DNA from: Lineolata rhizophorae
Lineage: Eukaryota; Ascomycota; Dothideomycetes; Lineolatales; Lineolataceae
NCBI GenBank assembly: GCA_010093515.1
Contig: MU001687.1
Span: forward strand, 258,070 to 322,069
Length of the DNA stretch: 64,000 nucleotides
Direction of reading: 5' to 3'
Made by a program: the position numbers and the translations under genes. Positions 24,267 to 34,312 of this stretch are shown here, piece by piece (position 1 is the stretch's first letter; each line of letters starts with the position of its first letter). The notes beneath the pieces were generated by a model. The model did no database searches. It was not told the DNA's origin and saw only the letters and a list, made by a program, of their open reading frames with translations.

Positions 24267-24889
24267 TGCAACGTGGGAAATTCGGGTCAATTGGGCAAGG
24301 GCCGAGACATTGAATCTTCAAAATGCGATGGGGAGTTGCTCGACTTCCCACGAGCTTGAAGTCCGAGTGAGACATGTTGACGTCGGAGAAAATAGGTGCC
24401 GAAAGGTAGTTGAGACCGACTCCAACTAGTGCGGAAATCGCCCTATAGACAGTGCTACTTCGGCGGCATTGTGGGATAGCTACATAGCCTACGATAATAT
24501 TGTTCCTTCTCGGTTACACAACTAGAGACGCTTTGCACCGTCAAGTGTGTGACCGCTCCTATCCGACGTGGAAAACTCTTCGAGCTTCTCCGCGCGAGAG
24601 GTTCAGAACGACTACGACCGCAACTTCTATACAAACTATTTTGATTGTCTCACCCTAAACTTTCGCCTGACGCCTACCTTTTAATTTTGTAGGCGAAAGA
24701 GCGGTCTGCTACCAAAGCGGCCTCCTTGAAACGAAGTTGGTATCTCGCGATACAAGCCTCTAGGGAAGGTGATTATCAGCCTCTAAAGAAATATGCGGTG
24801 CAAAGCTGGGTTGTATTCGAAAAGAAGGAAAACTACAAAGTAAGCCTACATGGTGTGGAACTTCCTGCGCCAGTCTCATTACTATCTGC
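24267..24889. other. Intergenic with imperfect hairpin
   Basis: 623 bp between the HEM14 start and the end of the CHAT gene, both on the minus strand. It contains the HEM14 promoter. An imperfect inverted repeat at 24660-24699 pairs CTTTCGCC..CCTAC with GTAGGCGAAAG across an AT-rich loop, possibly a 3-prime processing structure of the CHAT transcript or a tiny mobile-element remnant. No gene was recognised. Confidence 0.5.
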
Positions 24890-27800
24890 TTAACTTTCGG
24901 TGGCCCCTCCCAAACCCTTGATAAGTGGAATAGTCCAGTTCCCGTAGAGGACGAACAAAGCCCAAAAATATGGCTCAGGGCGCCTCTTTCTAATATCTAA
25001 CGCTGCCCTGCGCAGTGCCTCTGCGACATTTACGGATGCGTGTGCTGAGTCTGATTCTGCCGCTGCTTGGTCACGCAGGATCTCGTAAAATGTCTCTACA
25101 AACTCGGATCCCGCGGTATCCCATAAGTTCCAGAGAGTTCCTATAGCAGCGTTGGCGCCGGCAAGCTGGATCATGGGTAAAATTCCGGTAGGTTCGTCCC
25201 CTCCTTGGATGTCCTGCTTTGCTGATTCGCATGCAATCATGGTGAACAAGGCAACGTCGAGATTGAGATTGATGATATCCTGTGCGGTGAATGGTTTGTC
25301 GTGTAACTTGAGTGCGGATTTCCAAGGTTCGAAGGCGTCGTATCTAGCATGACCATGGTAGTGGACAACACTGGCGCTGGACACTGCGCTTTCAAATGCG
25401 CTATAAGTGGCGTGTTCCCCTTTCAAACTCGTTGTAGAAGGAAATAGATTGGCCAGTTTTGTGACGGAAGCTTCCGCTACTGGGCGGTCATTTGAAGGAT
25501 TACCAATGACTGTGATTTTCTCATCACGTTCCGATCTAGAGGTCCGGCGACGTAAACAATGTTGCAAAACCGACAGACTTGGGCAATATACGACAGTGTT
25601 GCGTTCGAGAACAATTGTCTTGCCAATGGAAAGCGCGTGGAGAGGAAGTGCGGTGAGACGCTCGGTAGGACAAAACACGAGAAGGTCGCCCGGATTAGAT
25701 GCGGATTCCAGTGGAGAAACAAGTGGATCAAGCCTGCTCATCCACTCAGTAGCTTTCTTTTTCCTTAGTTGCGTGCCACTGAGATTGGTTTCAATCCACA
25801 GTGAGACTTCTCTGGCCGTGATGCTGAGCTTATGACACACGGGTGGCTTGGATGGCCGCACCGTGAACATGTAGACGGAATCAGACACAACAACCCAGTC
25901 GACACAGACAATGGTTTCGGTCTCCCCAAGCAACTCTTGAAGTCGGGCCAATTCCATACCCTCAGCTCCTCGGTATGCCATGACATTGCGCAATTCGGGC
26001 AGTTCCAACATCTGTTGCCGTAGCCTAGAGATCTTTTGTCGAATGTGAAATCTCTTTTCAGCTGGCAATAACTGGCAATCTCGCATCAGTTCCGACTCTT
26101 TCTCCCATAGCTCAAGAGCGTTCTCATTGCTTCGGAATCCATCAATCATGCTTTTAGGGATAGCGTTGCCCAAGCCGAAACTGTCCAAGAGACCTCTAGC
26201 CTTGCTTTGCTGGACCCACCACCACGCATTGGCTGCATCCCCTTTACGAATGCTGAGTTCAAGCGCTAGTTGATAGGTTTGAACACCCTGGTTGATGACG
26301 TGTTGACGTTCTTGCGCGGAAGTCGTGTCGTTCTGGACGGTGAAATCGAACCGAATTTGATTTCGAATTTTCTCTGCCGTCTCTAGTTCTTCCAACGCAA
26401 AGTCCATGGCTTCTTGTTGACCTAAGAGGAATGCTCGGTGCCACAACCTTGCTTTCCCGAGGCGAACCGTAGCAAGCTTGCGTCTGAAGCCAGTAGTCTC
26501 TAGCGATTGCTGGGCTAGTTGGAAGTACTCCAAAGCCTCGTTCAGTAAAGACTCCTGGATGTCGGGATCAGAAGCCCGCTTTGCAACACTAAGCTCAACG
26601 CTAAGTAGATGAAGCTCAGCCATCAGCTCCCGCATTGTTGCTGCTTGGCGATACTTGCCATCCTGCTCGAAGAGCTCACCAGCTGTTTTTAGACACTGGA
26701 CTGCTGACGGAACATCCCCCTTGAGGTGGAATCCTTCATATTTCTTAAATGTGATCTCCGCCATGTGGCTCATTCGTTCCTGTTTCGGCAAAATTTCGAT
26801 AAGTCTTTCTCCTTTGTCCAGCCATCCAAGAGATCGGTTGAATGCTTCGTCTCGGCCGATGAAATCAGCTCGCGCGATTTCAGCATTTGAAAGGAGCCCA
26901 TATTTGTCGATTTGTCGGGTGACGAGGCTGTGTCTGCCGTCATGTTCCACGTATTGCGACAAGAATTGAACGATCTCCTGATATATCAGGGCTGTAGGAT
27001 GCTGTTTCGCCATCTGTCTCTTGGCCAGGACTACCGCCGTTGCTGCGTCAGAAACTAGCTCTGATGAACTGCCCTTCAATGCAGCCTGAAGAGCCTCTTG
27101 GGCATATGAAAACGCTCTATCACTATTCAGATCCAATTCCAGGTCGGAGAGTAGCACTGCTGTAATGCAACGTAATTGCGGGAGTTGAAGTCTAGTGGAC
27201 TTTCGCAAAAGCGCCTTAAGCCCCTCGCTGGCAAATTTCGGCTTGTCTCCTTGCATGCCTGCAATTGCAAGTGTAGACTTTTGTTCGTGGAACCATAGCA
27301 AGTTCGCGCTGGTGCTATCGCAGATGGATTGAATTGACTCTCGGATCTGGAAACAGTCATTAAGTAGGCCACGTTCTTGGTATAAGGACGAAAGATGATG
27401 AAGCGCTTCCAGTTGTTTCGAAGGGTATCGGGCAATGCAAAAGCTTTCACTGATTTTTTCCATGGCCTGGACTATCGGACCAAGTTCATCAAGACATGGA
27501 GGACTCTCAGCGAGACTCTGAACAAGACGTTCCATTGCGGTCTCCAAGCGTCCTACAAGATGACCATCTCTCTCAAAACATTCGCCCGCCAGACCCAACT
27601 GTTCTTGAGCCTGAGCGAAACTTCGATACGCCCCGGCAATGGCGGCTATTCGAAGATGACAAGTTCCTAATATGAAATCGTCATCAGTGACGGATCGCAA
27701 GTGGTCCAGTTCGGTAATGGCGTCCCAATGTTCAAGGGTAAATAAGCGTGCAAGGAGGACCTTCAACGCCATCTGATGTTGTCCATTCTTTTCCAAGCTA

Positions 27801-28303
27801 CTTTGCAATTTAGCCATTGCCAAGCCAATGTTTTTCTTGTGGCAGGTATCAACCTCCAAAGAAATCTTCCCGTATTTGTCTAGCAGAAGATTTATTTGCG
27901 CGTAGCAAATGGCCGCCCAAGCCTGCAATGTTGTTGGGGATGGAAAGCCCTCCCGCACATTGAGAAGAATTCCCGCCCACGTTTCAACAGCCAAACGCTC
28001 TGCATCAGCCAGGTTGCCGTCTGTTTCGATGCGAGCTAATGATAGCTGCAATTTTAAGACTAGACGTGCTTCATCTGACACGTCGGGGCTGTCATGGGAA
28101 ACCACTGGCTCTAGGGTCTCTACTGCATGGCCGAAGAAACCCTGAGTAATTTGCATGTGTGCGAGCTCGATTGCGAAAAGCGTGCAGCAGGGAGTTTCGT
28201 TCTTCGCATCGTCCAGGCAGTCGTATGCTTCCACGAACCGGTTGCGATCTCCGAGGCGCTGGAATTTATCGAAGAATGGGTGGTTTGATGTAGTTGACTC
28301 CAT
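24890..28303 (-). CDS. TPR-repeat CHAT-domain protease
   Basis: Putative caspase-like cysteine protease of the CHAT family (clan CD, separase/caspase kin). One exon, 1137 aa. Residues 1 to ~780 are almost all helical with degenerate TPR-like repeats (for example ECFERDGHLVGRLETAMERL and EALEYFQLAQQSLETTGF), a scaffold for partner or ligand sensing. CHAT spans about 785-1130. The catalytic His lies in VVHYHGHARYD (about H985) and the catalytic Cys in TMIACESAKQD (about C1025), with the typical downstream GILPMIQLAGANAAIGTLW and a final PYFWALFVLYGNW. No NACHT or NB-ARC domain is present. ATG 28303 was chosen because the longer frame begins with GTG; ACACC-ATGG is a good context. It is transcribed divergently from the hydrolase gene at 28567 across 263 bp. 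The substrate is unknown. Confidence 0.9.
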   Translation of the reverse strand: MESTTSNHPFFDKFQRLGDRNRFVEAYDCLDDAKNETPCCTLFAIELAHMQITQGFFGHAVETLEPVVSHDSPDVSDEARLVLKLQLSLARIETDGNLADAERLAVETWAGILLNVREGFPSPTTLQAWAAICYAQINLLLDKYGKISLEVDTCHKKNIGLAMAKLQSSLEKNGQHQMALKVLLARLFTLEHWDAITELDHLRSVTDDDFILGTCHLRIAAIAGAYRSFAQAQEQLGLAGECFERDGHLVGRLETAMERLVQSLAESPPCLDELGPIVQAMEKISESFCIARYPSKQLEALHHLSSLYQERGLLNDCFQIRESIQSICDSTSANLLWFHEQKSTLAIAGMQGDKPKFASEGLKALLRKSTRLQLPQLRCITAVLLSDLELDLNSDRAFSYAQEALQAALKGSSSELVSDAATAVVLAKRQMAKQHPTALIYQEIVQFLSQYVEHDGRHSLVTRQIDKYGLLSNAEIARADFIGRDEAFNRSLGWLDKGERLIEILPKQERMSHMAEITFKKYEGFHLKGDVPSAVQCLKTAGELFEQDGKYRQAATMRELMAELHLLSVELSVAKRASDPDIQESLLNEALEYFQLAQQSLETTGFRRKLATVRLGKARLWHRAFLLGQQEAMDFALEELETAEKIRNQIRFDFTVQNDTTSAQERQHVINQGVQTYQLALELSIRKGDAANAWWWVQQSKARGLLDSFGLGNAIPKSMIDGFRSNENALELWEKESELMRDCQLLPAEKRFHIRQKISRLRQQMLELPELRNVMAYRGAEGMELARLQELLGETETIVCVDWVVVSDSVYMFTVRPSKPPVCHKLSITAREVSLWIETNLSGTQLRKKKATEWMSRLDPLVSPLESASNPGDLLVFCPTERLTALPLHALSIGKTIVLERNTVVYCPSLSVLQHCLRRRTSRSERDEKITVIGNPSNDRPVAEASVTKLANLFPSTTSLKGEHATYSAFESAVSSASVVHYHGHARYDAFEPWKSALKLHDKPFTAQDIINLNLDVALFTMIACESAKQDIQGGDEPTGILPMIQLAGANAAIGTLWNLWDTAGSEFVETFYEILRDQAAAESDSAHASVNVAEALRRAALDIRKRRPEPYFWALFVLYGNWTIPLIKGLGGATES

Positions 28304-28566
28304 GGTGTCACCAACGTAACACCAATGTCTTGAAGTTGACTTGTGTTTTGTATGGCGTACAGGCACTCAACGGGAGGATGTGTAGCGAGCCAAGCAGCCA
28401 CAATGAGACGCCACGTGCCGGCCAGACGATGCCCCGCTCACAGCCTTACTTCCATATCGACAGCAAGTCAAACACGATAAACCTCTCTACTCCAAAGCAG
28501 CATTTTCGTACTTACTTCCCGTGGAAGACAGCTCTCACCCTGTTCAGGTGGACATACCAAGCTCCA
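28304..28566. promoter_or_regulatory. Shared divergent promoter region
   Basis: Only 263 bp separate the ATG of the CHAT protease (minus) from the ATG of the hydrolase gene (plus), so both promoters and leaders must lie here or overlap the coding ends. Co-regulation is a reasonable inference. No specific operator was identified. Confidence 0.6.
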
Positions 28567-30745
28567 ATGGATACTGTGGATGTCATCAGTCCCGACGAAT
28601 CGGAGCTCCTCTTTGACATCCCATTTGAACCTGACGAATACGCCGAGGATGAGCTCGAAGATGACCCCGAACCGATCAATAAGCGACTAATTACAGATGA
28701 GACTGTTCGCAACTGTCGACTCACTGCATCTTTGAGATGTGTTCAGTACGGGATCGTTGGCGGTTCCGGAGGGTTATTACTTGTCCTTGCTTTTGTATTC
28801 CACCCATTTGCTTCCCGGATAAAGCATGCAGATATAGAGCTACGGTTTGACAAAGGGGTAGTCATGTCATTGGCCCCTGAATCCCTTTCCGGCGATCCAC
28901 ACGAGACGGAAATTTTTGAGAAACTAAACGGGAGCTTAACCCTCGGCAAACCCGATGTTGGCCCTGGTCCCTCTGCAGAACAACAGAAAAAAAAGAAAGG
29001 TCTTTCCACCGTGAAAGTGTGGGGCTCTGGGAGGGACACGGAAATGGCAGTATGGACAATTGACGAGGACTCCAAACTCAATGGTATCCCTTTAAGTTTC
29101 GTACCCATCCTTGTATTGCAAGCCGAGGGACTCATCAATATGAATGTTGAAGTACGGGCTAGGCTAGGAGCAGGAGCAATGAAGTTCGGCCTAGGTTCTA
29201 GGATTGCGAAAGTCGAGCAAGAGAGACTTCTTGACGGCAAGACTAGCTTGGGTACATGGCCACAGGGATTGAAGATCTTCGGAGACGTGTTTGTCGGAAT
29301 CCCAACAGAAGATCAACAGATGAACACCAAAAGGTAAAAAGAAATGATAATTCAAATCACACGCTGCTAACACCGTAAAAGTGAAAATAAAATAGATGGA
29401 TGCCGTGTCAATAAAACGTATCGGATCTCGAAGATACCCATTAGACTCTCCAAAGTGGATTTGCCAACTCTCTTGTCTCCGGCTCGGCCAGATAATGTGC
29501 TGGTGGAATCACTAGCTGTGGCAGCTGACACCATGGATTCCCTCAAATTCCAAGTTGGGACAATGAAATTCCTCGGGATGGAAAGACAGTTCAGTATTGC
29601 CAATCAGGAGAAAGCCATCACTCACACTTTCGAGTACAAGGATCAGCTGGTCAGCTTGGTCTTGGATGTCCATTTCTTCGGCCTGACCACAATCGCCAGC
29701 CCAACATCAAAACAGGACGTCTTGCTTGAGTACGTGATCCATTTCTAATGTGATTACTCGCTGCTAATAAAATGGGTCAGCATCGTTGCTGTGACCGGTC
29801 TTGCTGGCCATGCACTTGGGTCTTGGAAAGAACGCGGAGGTGACTTCGTATGGCTTCGCGATGCTCTACCCTTGGATCTACCGCAAGCTCGTATCATGAC
29901 TTTTGGATATAACTCTCGTTTGCGAGGCAATTCCTCTTTTGCCAGCACCCACGAGCTGGGTAAATTGTTACTTGAGGCAGTACGAGCAGCTCGAAAAGAT
30001 CCGCTGGTAAGTTCAGGATGATTATATCGAGAAATTCGCTGAAGTAGGACGTGTTCAGGAATCCCAGCGCCCTTTAGTGCTAGTTGGGCATAGCCTGGGC
30101 GGGCTTCTTATAAAAGAGGTAATCCTAGCTAGAATCCTGGAAGTGTTTCGAAGAGCGAGACTTGTTGACTGGGCTAGGCGCTTGTGGACGCTTCACGTGA
30201 GGACCCCAACGAGCTTGAGGTGCCTATCAACATATTGTTCTTCGGCGTCCCACACTTTGGCCTCCATTCAGAAGAGTTTCTGGCCATAACCAAAGGCCAA
30301 CCAAACGAACGGCTAATAGGAGATTTGAAATTCGAATCCCCGTACTTAGATTCTCTCCATCGGAGTTTCTTGTATGCTTATAAGAGGGCCAAGCCGGAAT
30401 GGAAGATTTGGCACTACTGGGAGACGAAACTTTCACCAACTGCAAAGGTAAACAGTTCAATCTGTTGCAGGATAACTGGATAAAGAATGCTAAACTTGCA
30501 CCAAGGTGACGAAAGGCGCCATCCGACTAGACGGGGAAGAACGTGTCCTCGTATCTAAAACTTCAGCTCTAGCGTGCTCAGCAGGCGAAAGGCAGCATCC
30601 AATGGATCGCACACATTCGGACATGGTGAAATTTGAGAATGGGAGTGAGGATTACCGGCGTGTGAGGGATTGCATTCTTTGTGCCACCGAGGAGGCTGGG
30701 CAATGCGGAGAAGGAGTTGGGATAGCTAAAAAGCCTTTGGAATAG
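28567..30745 (+). CDS. Unnamed N-terminal domain + serine alpha/beta-hydrolase
   Basis: Putative lipase/esterase effector. Six exons, 28567-29333, 29382-29729, 29781-30006, 30059-30118, 30178-30447 and 30506-30745, with introns of 48-59 bp, give 636 aa. Residues 1-45 are very acidic. About 50-370 forms a probably beta-rich domain I cannot name, with a hydrophobic stretch at 62-80 (YGIVGGSGGLLLVLAFVF), a motif MAVWTIDEDSKLNGIPLSF and a Lys cluster QQKKKKG. From 372 there is an alpha/beta-hydrolase of the kind found at the N-terminus of fungal NLRs: VAVTGLAGHALGSW, ARIMTFGYNS, nucleophile elbow LVGHSLGGLLIKE (S459), NILFFGVPHFG and a terminal THSDMVKF (H594). Here it is C-terminal and no NACHT, WD or ankyrin part follows. 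Each splice restores the domain. Divergent from the TPR-CHAT gene. Confidence 0.85.
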
Positions 30746-31784
30746 AGTCGATTAGGTTACTTCCTAAGTCGTCTACTACCCGACATGCAAATCTATACAT
30801 GCATCTGCACTATGACATAGAACGGTTTGAATTTTGTCATGTCAGGTTAGGTAACAATACCTAGTGCCACAATGTTGTACTCAGTCCTATGGTCTAGAAC
30901 CAGCACTTCCGCTATTCTTGATTTGAAACCATTCTCAGATTGTATAGCGACCAGAGCACTCGAAGACACGGATGGTGAAAGCCAGGAGGCAGATTGGCAG
31001 AACTGCGGCTAATTGATGTCCGCTGAGACTAACCGAAGACTATCATCTGGGGAAATGTGGAAGTCGTACTCATGTATGGCATGCGCGTATGTACGTAGGT
31101 AGCCTAGCGCTACTCGATGAAAACGTGAGACATCGCGAATTTCCGGAAAAGGGCTTGGCGAGATGGTGGTTCTAGAATATGTGACATAGTAAGTGTTGTG
31201 GTAATGGTGTTGACGGATATGCGATATATGCCCGCACTAGGTGTAACTTGAAGTCTCCGCTGGCGACGATACTTTGGCCCTTCACTTTCTGCCTACAAAG
31301 TAGAGAAATATCGGGGCTGTCCTGTTTCGAAATCCGCCATAGCTTATCAGCTATGAGCTCTTAGTCAGGTGCGCTTTACGAATGTAGGTTGCATAAAATA
31401 ACATCTAGACGCTAAGAGGTTAAACAATGTACGTGACACTTTTTGTTCAGTTCTATTCAATTCGTCAAGGATTGTTATATCGAATCAAATCTATTTAATC
31501 GCACCCGTTTAAGCAAGGGCTATTGTATTTGTTCACCGTACTCAATATAGTAGTGTTCAATGCTTTGGTAGCCTTTATGGAATGGCCGAATCGGATGGCA
31601 CTAAGTTCGGAGAGCGCGGAGTCCCTTTTCCACCAGGAAATTCCCGTAGGCAACTCAGAAGTTTTCCCGTATTAATCGTATAGGAAAGTTAAATCTCCTG
31701 GAGTCATCTGTTGCTAGCTTATTGAACAGCAATCCCAAACGCTTCCCTTTTGCGGTCTCTTCACCTGTTTTCTGCTGATCCCGG
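30746..31784. other. AT-richer convergent intergenic region
   Basis: 1.04 kb between the convergent hydrolase and DPH5 genes, clearly lower in GC than the flanks. No open frame of note and no recognisable relic. Confidence 0.5.
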
Positions 31785-32852
31785 TTACCCATTGTATTCC
31801 TTCCTCCAGGTTTCCTCCCAACCCGTCTTATCTACCGCACAGTCCATCAACGCCTCCATCTCCACTTCGTGCATCCTTCTCCCCACCAGCACCAAACTAT
31901 GCAGGGGTTTCCCCAGTTCCCTTTCCACCTCATCACTAGCAATCTGCTCCAACGTCCCCGCAACAACTTTCTGCCCCTCACTCCCCAACCTCGCCACCGC
32001 AACCGCCAGCTTTCCCCTCGTGCACACGCCCTCGCTCCTCCCTTCCACAGCATCCCTCCCCATGTCGTCATCAGGCCCAACCCCTTCCTCCACCTCAATC
32101 ATCTGCCTCGCCGCCACGCTCGCGCTCATGTACCGCGGTGCCTCGTACACGATCTTTCCCCTGGCGAGCATGGCCAGGTCCGGCTCGCGCACCTTGATGT
32201 CGAGCAGCACGAGCGAGTGCAGCCCGACGCGGGCGTTCTCGGCTAGTCGGTCGTAGAAGGAGGCCGGGCGCCAGCTCGGCGTGAAGAAGACCAGCGAGAC
32301 GGTCTGGCCGAAGGTGTAGAGCGAGAGGCCGGTGGCGCCGACGGCGGTCAGGATGGAGGCGTTGGGGAGCGTGCGCGTGGGGATGGAGAGGGCCCGGGCG
32401 CGGAGCAGGAGGTCCGCGTGGGTGGTGGCGCTGCGGGAAATGGGGGTGAGTTGCTGGTCTGAGGGGTTCAAGTTGGCGAGCGATGCACAGTAGGGTCTTG
32501 GAAATTGTTATACCTGAATGGGTCGCCAACGACTAGGAAGGCTACATCGGCCTTGTCAGCGCCGTCGAGGATTTCATCGCTGGATGACTCGACCGTTTCG
32601 CGGGTTGCGACGATGACGGGACGCCCGTAGAAAGCTTCCTACTTTTGAGGACGGGTCTGTCAGCTCGACTCGAACCTAAATGTATAAAAGAGCCAAAGTG
32701 ACTTTTAACCGACTCACCAGCTGTCCTTTTTCCACGAGCAGGATGGCAGTATAAGCTTCGAGATACACACGTTCGGCTCGCTTGACAATCTCGAGGCCTT
32801 TGACCGAGATGTCCTTCTCGTCGGCTAGGCCGAGCCCTATTATGTAGAGCAT
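31785..32852 (-). CDS. DPH5: Diphthine methyl ester synthase
   Basis: SAM-dependent methyltransferase that methylates the modified histidine of elongation factor 2 during diphthamide synthesis in the cytosol. Exons 32852-32718, 32638-32514 and 32430-31785, with introns of 79 and 83 bp, give 301 aa, the normal family length. The N-terminus [20 protein letters not shown] is the family signature, followed by [12 protein letters not shown]. Splicing gives [15 protein letters not shown], then [20 protein letters not shown] across intron 2 (SAM-binding loop), [31 protein letters not shown] and FYDRLAENA. The C-terminal third ([18 protein letters not shown]) also matches. It shares a 304-bp divergent promoter with SPT3. 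Confidence 0.95.
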
Positions 32853-33156
32853 TTTGGACTAGAGAGCGTCTAAATTTGGCCCATGCACAAACGAGAGAAA
32901 CTGAAGAGACTGAAATGACAATTTTGTGCGAAAACAATGGCGGGGTGGAGGGGTCTATAGTAGGGCTGCAGGCGGTCTGGCGGGGCAGAATTGGCGGGTA
33001 GTCTATGTACGTCCGATGGTCCTCGTGTCGACCGCAGTCTGCCTCCGAGGCCCGGAGCCTTTCAGCTCGCCTCGATTCGTTTACCTGTACAAGCCGTCCA
33101 GCACGCTTTCGCTCTCCGCTCTCCGCTCGCATCTGCTTGGTTTCAAATCAGCAGCC
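32853..33156. promoter_or_regulatory. Divergent DPH5/SPT3 promoter region
   Basis: 304 bp between two divergent start codons. The SPT3 side is C/T-rich (about 33040-33130), as in many fungal core promoters and leaders. No specific sites were assigned. Confidence 0.55.
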
Positions 33157-34312
33157 ATGGCGGGCACCGGCTTCACCCCGAAATACCGGTCCGAGATCCA
33201 ACAGGTATGCGGGCTAGCACGATCCCAAGGCGGTGATCGCTAATCTGCCTTAGATGATGTTCGTGTCTGGCGAGACGGGGGACATCTCACAAGAAGTCAC
33301 GACCTTAATTGAGCAGATTGTGCAGCAACAAGTGCACCAAATGGTACCTATCGAATGCCTAGCTCTGCAAAGTTACTGTACGCTCACGTTGGGACCTAGC
33401 TCCGCGACTGCACCGAGACGGCGACGCGTCGCGGCTCTCGATCCATCGCAACTGACGACCTCATGATGCTGATCCGCCACGACAAAGCCAAGGTGTCGCG
33501 CCTGCGGCACTTCCTGCAATGGAAGGACGTGCGCAAGAACCTCAAGGACAGCGAAGACAAGGGCGGCGGCGACGCGGCGGACCTGGGGGCGGGCGGGGCG
33601 GACGAGCTGGGGGCGGGCATCGTGGGGCCCGGCGGGGGGCCCGGAGGTCCTGTCGACACGACCAAGAAGAACAAGAAGGCCAAGGTGGACCTGGTGTGGG
33701 ACGTGCCGTCGTTCTTCGCCGAGTCGGTGCCGGCGCGGGACGACGAGGAGGACGAGGAGGAAGAGGAGATGAACTTCGCGACGCTGCAGCGGCTCAAGAA
33801 CGCCGACGAGCGGACCAAGAACATGACGCGCGAGGAGTACGTGCACTGGTCCGACTGCCGGCAGGCGTCCTTCACCTTCCGCAAGGGCAAGCGGTTCCGC
33901 GAGTGGGCCGGGTTCGGCATCATCACCGATTCCAAGCCCAACGACGACATCATCGACATCCTCGGCTTCCTCACCTTCGAGATCGTCCAGAGCCTGACCG
34001 AGGAGGCCCTGCGCGTCAAGGTCGCCGAGGACGAGTACCGCAAGGCCATCGGCGCCGACACCGACAAGAACAACCCGCGCAAGCGCAAGCGCGTCGCCGG
34101 CCTGTTCGACCCGCCCGAGGAGGCCCGCGAGCCAGTGCAGCCTAGCCATATCCAGGAGGCGTTTCGGCGAATGCAGAGGCCGCGCAACAAGAGCAAGGCC
34201 ATGCTCAACTTCACTAGCGGTTTGTTCCGGCGGCCGCTGATGCTGGTGAGTCTGTGCGAATTCTACCAATGCTTTCGGACGCCTTTCAGCTAAACCACAC
34301 GACTAGATCTAA
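33157..34312 (+). CDS. SPT3: SAGA subunit Spt3
   Basis: SAGA coactivator subunit with two intramolecular histone folds (TAF13- and TAF11-like); it helps deliver TBP to promoters. Exons 33157-33204, 33254-33343, 33400-34245 and 34307-34312, with introns of 49, 56 and 61 bp, give 329 aa, close to the 337 of yeast. The N-terminal fold is [17 protein letters not shown], then [15 protein letters not shown] and [19 protein letters not shown]. An acidic/Gly linker follows (about 100-165), then [20 protein letters not shown] and [20 protein letters not shown] (second fold). The last exon codes for one Ile and the stop; the intron before it has a good GTGAGT donor, CTAAAC branch site and CTAG acceptor. 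If that intron is retained the protein ends at 34293 with 15 other residues. ATG 33157 is in a CC-ATGG context. Confidence 0.94.

Noticed and set aside
28304-28366. 63-bp N-terminal extension of the CHAT protein
   Set aside because: The upstream start is a GTG; the first ATG is at 28303 in a good context.
28750-28810. Transmembrane helix in the hydrolase N-terminal domain
   Set aside because: The hydrophobic stretch is short, Gly-rich and followed by alternating residues; a buried beta-strand is at least as likely, so no membrane call was made.
30325-30350. tRNA B-box-like sequence
   Set aside because: Lies inside an exon of the hydrolase gene and has no A-box or cloverleaf around it.
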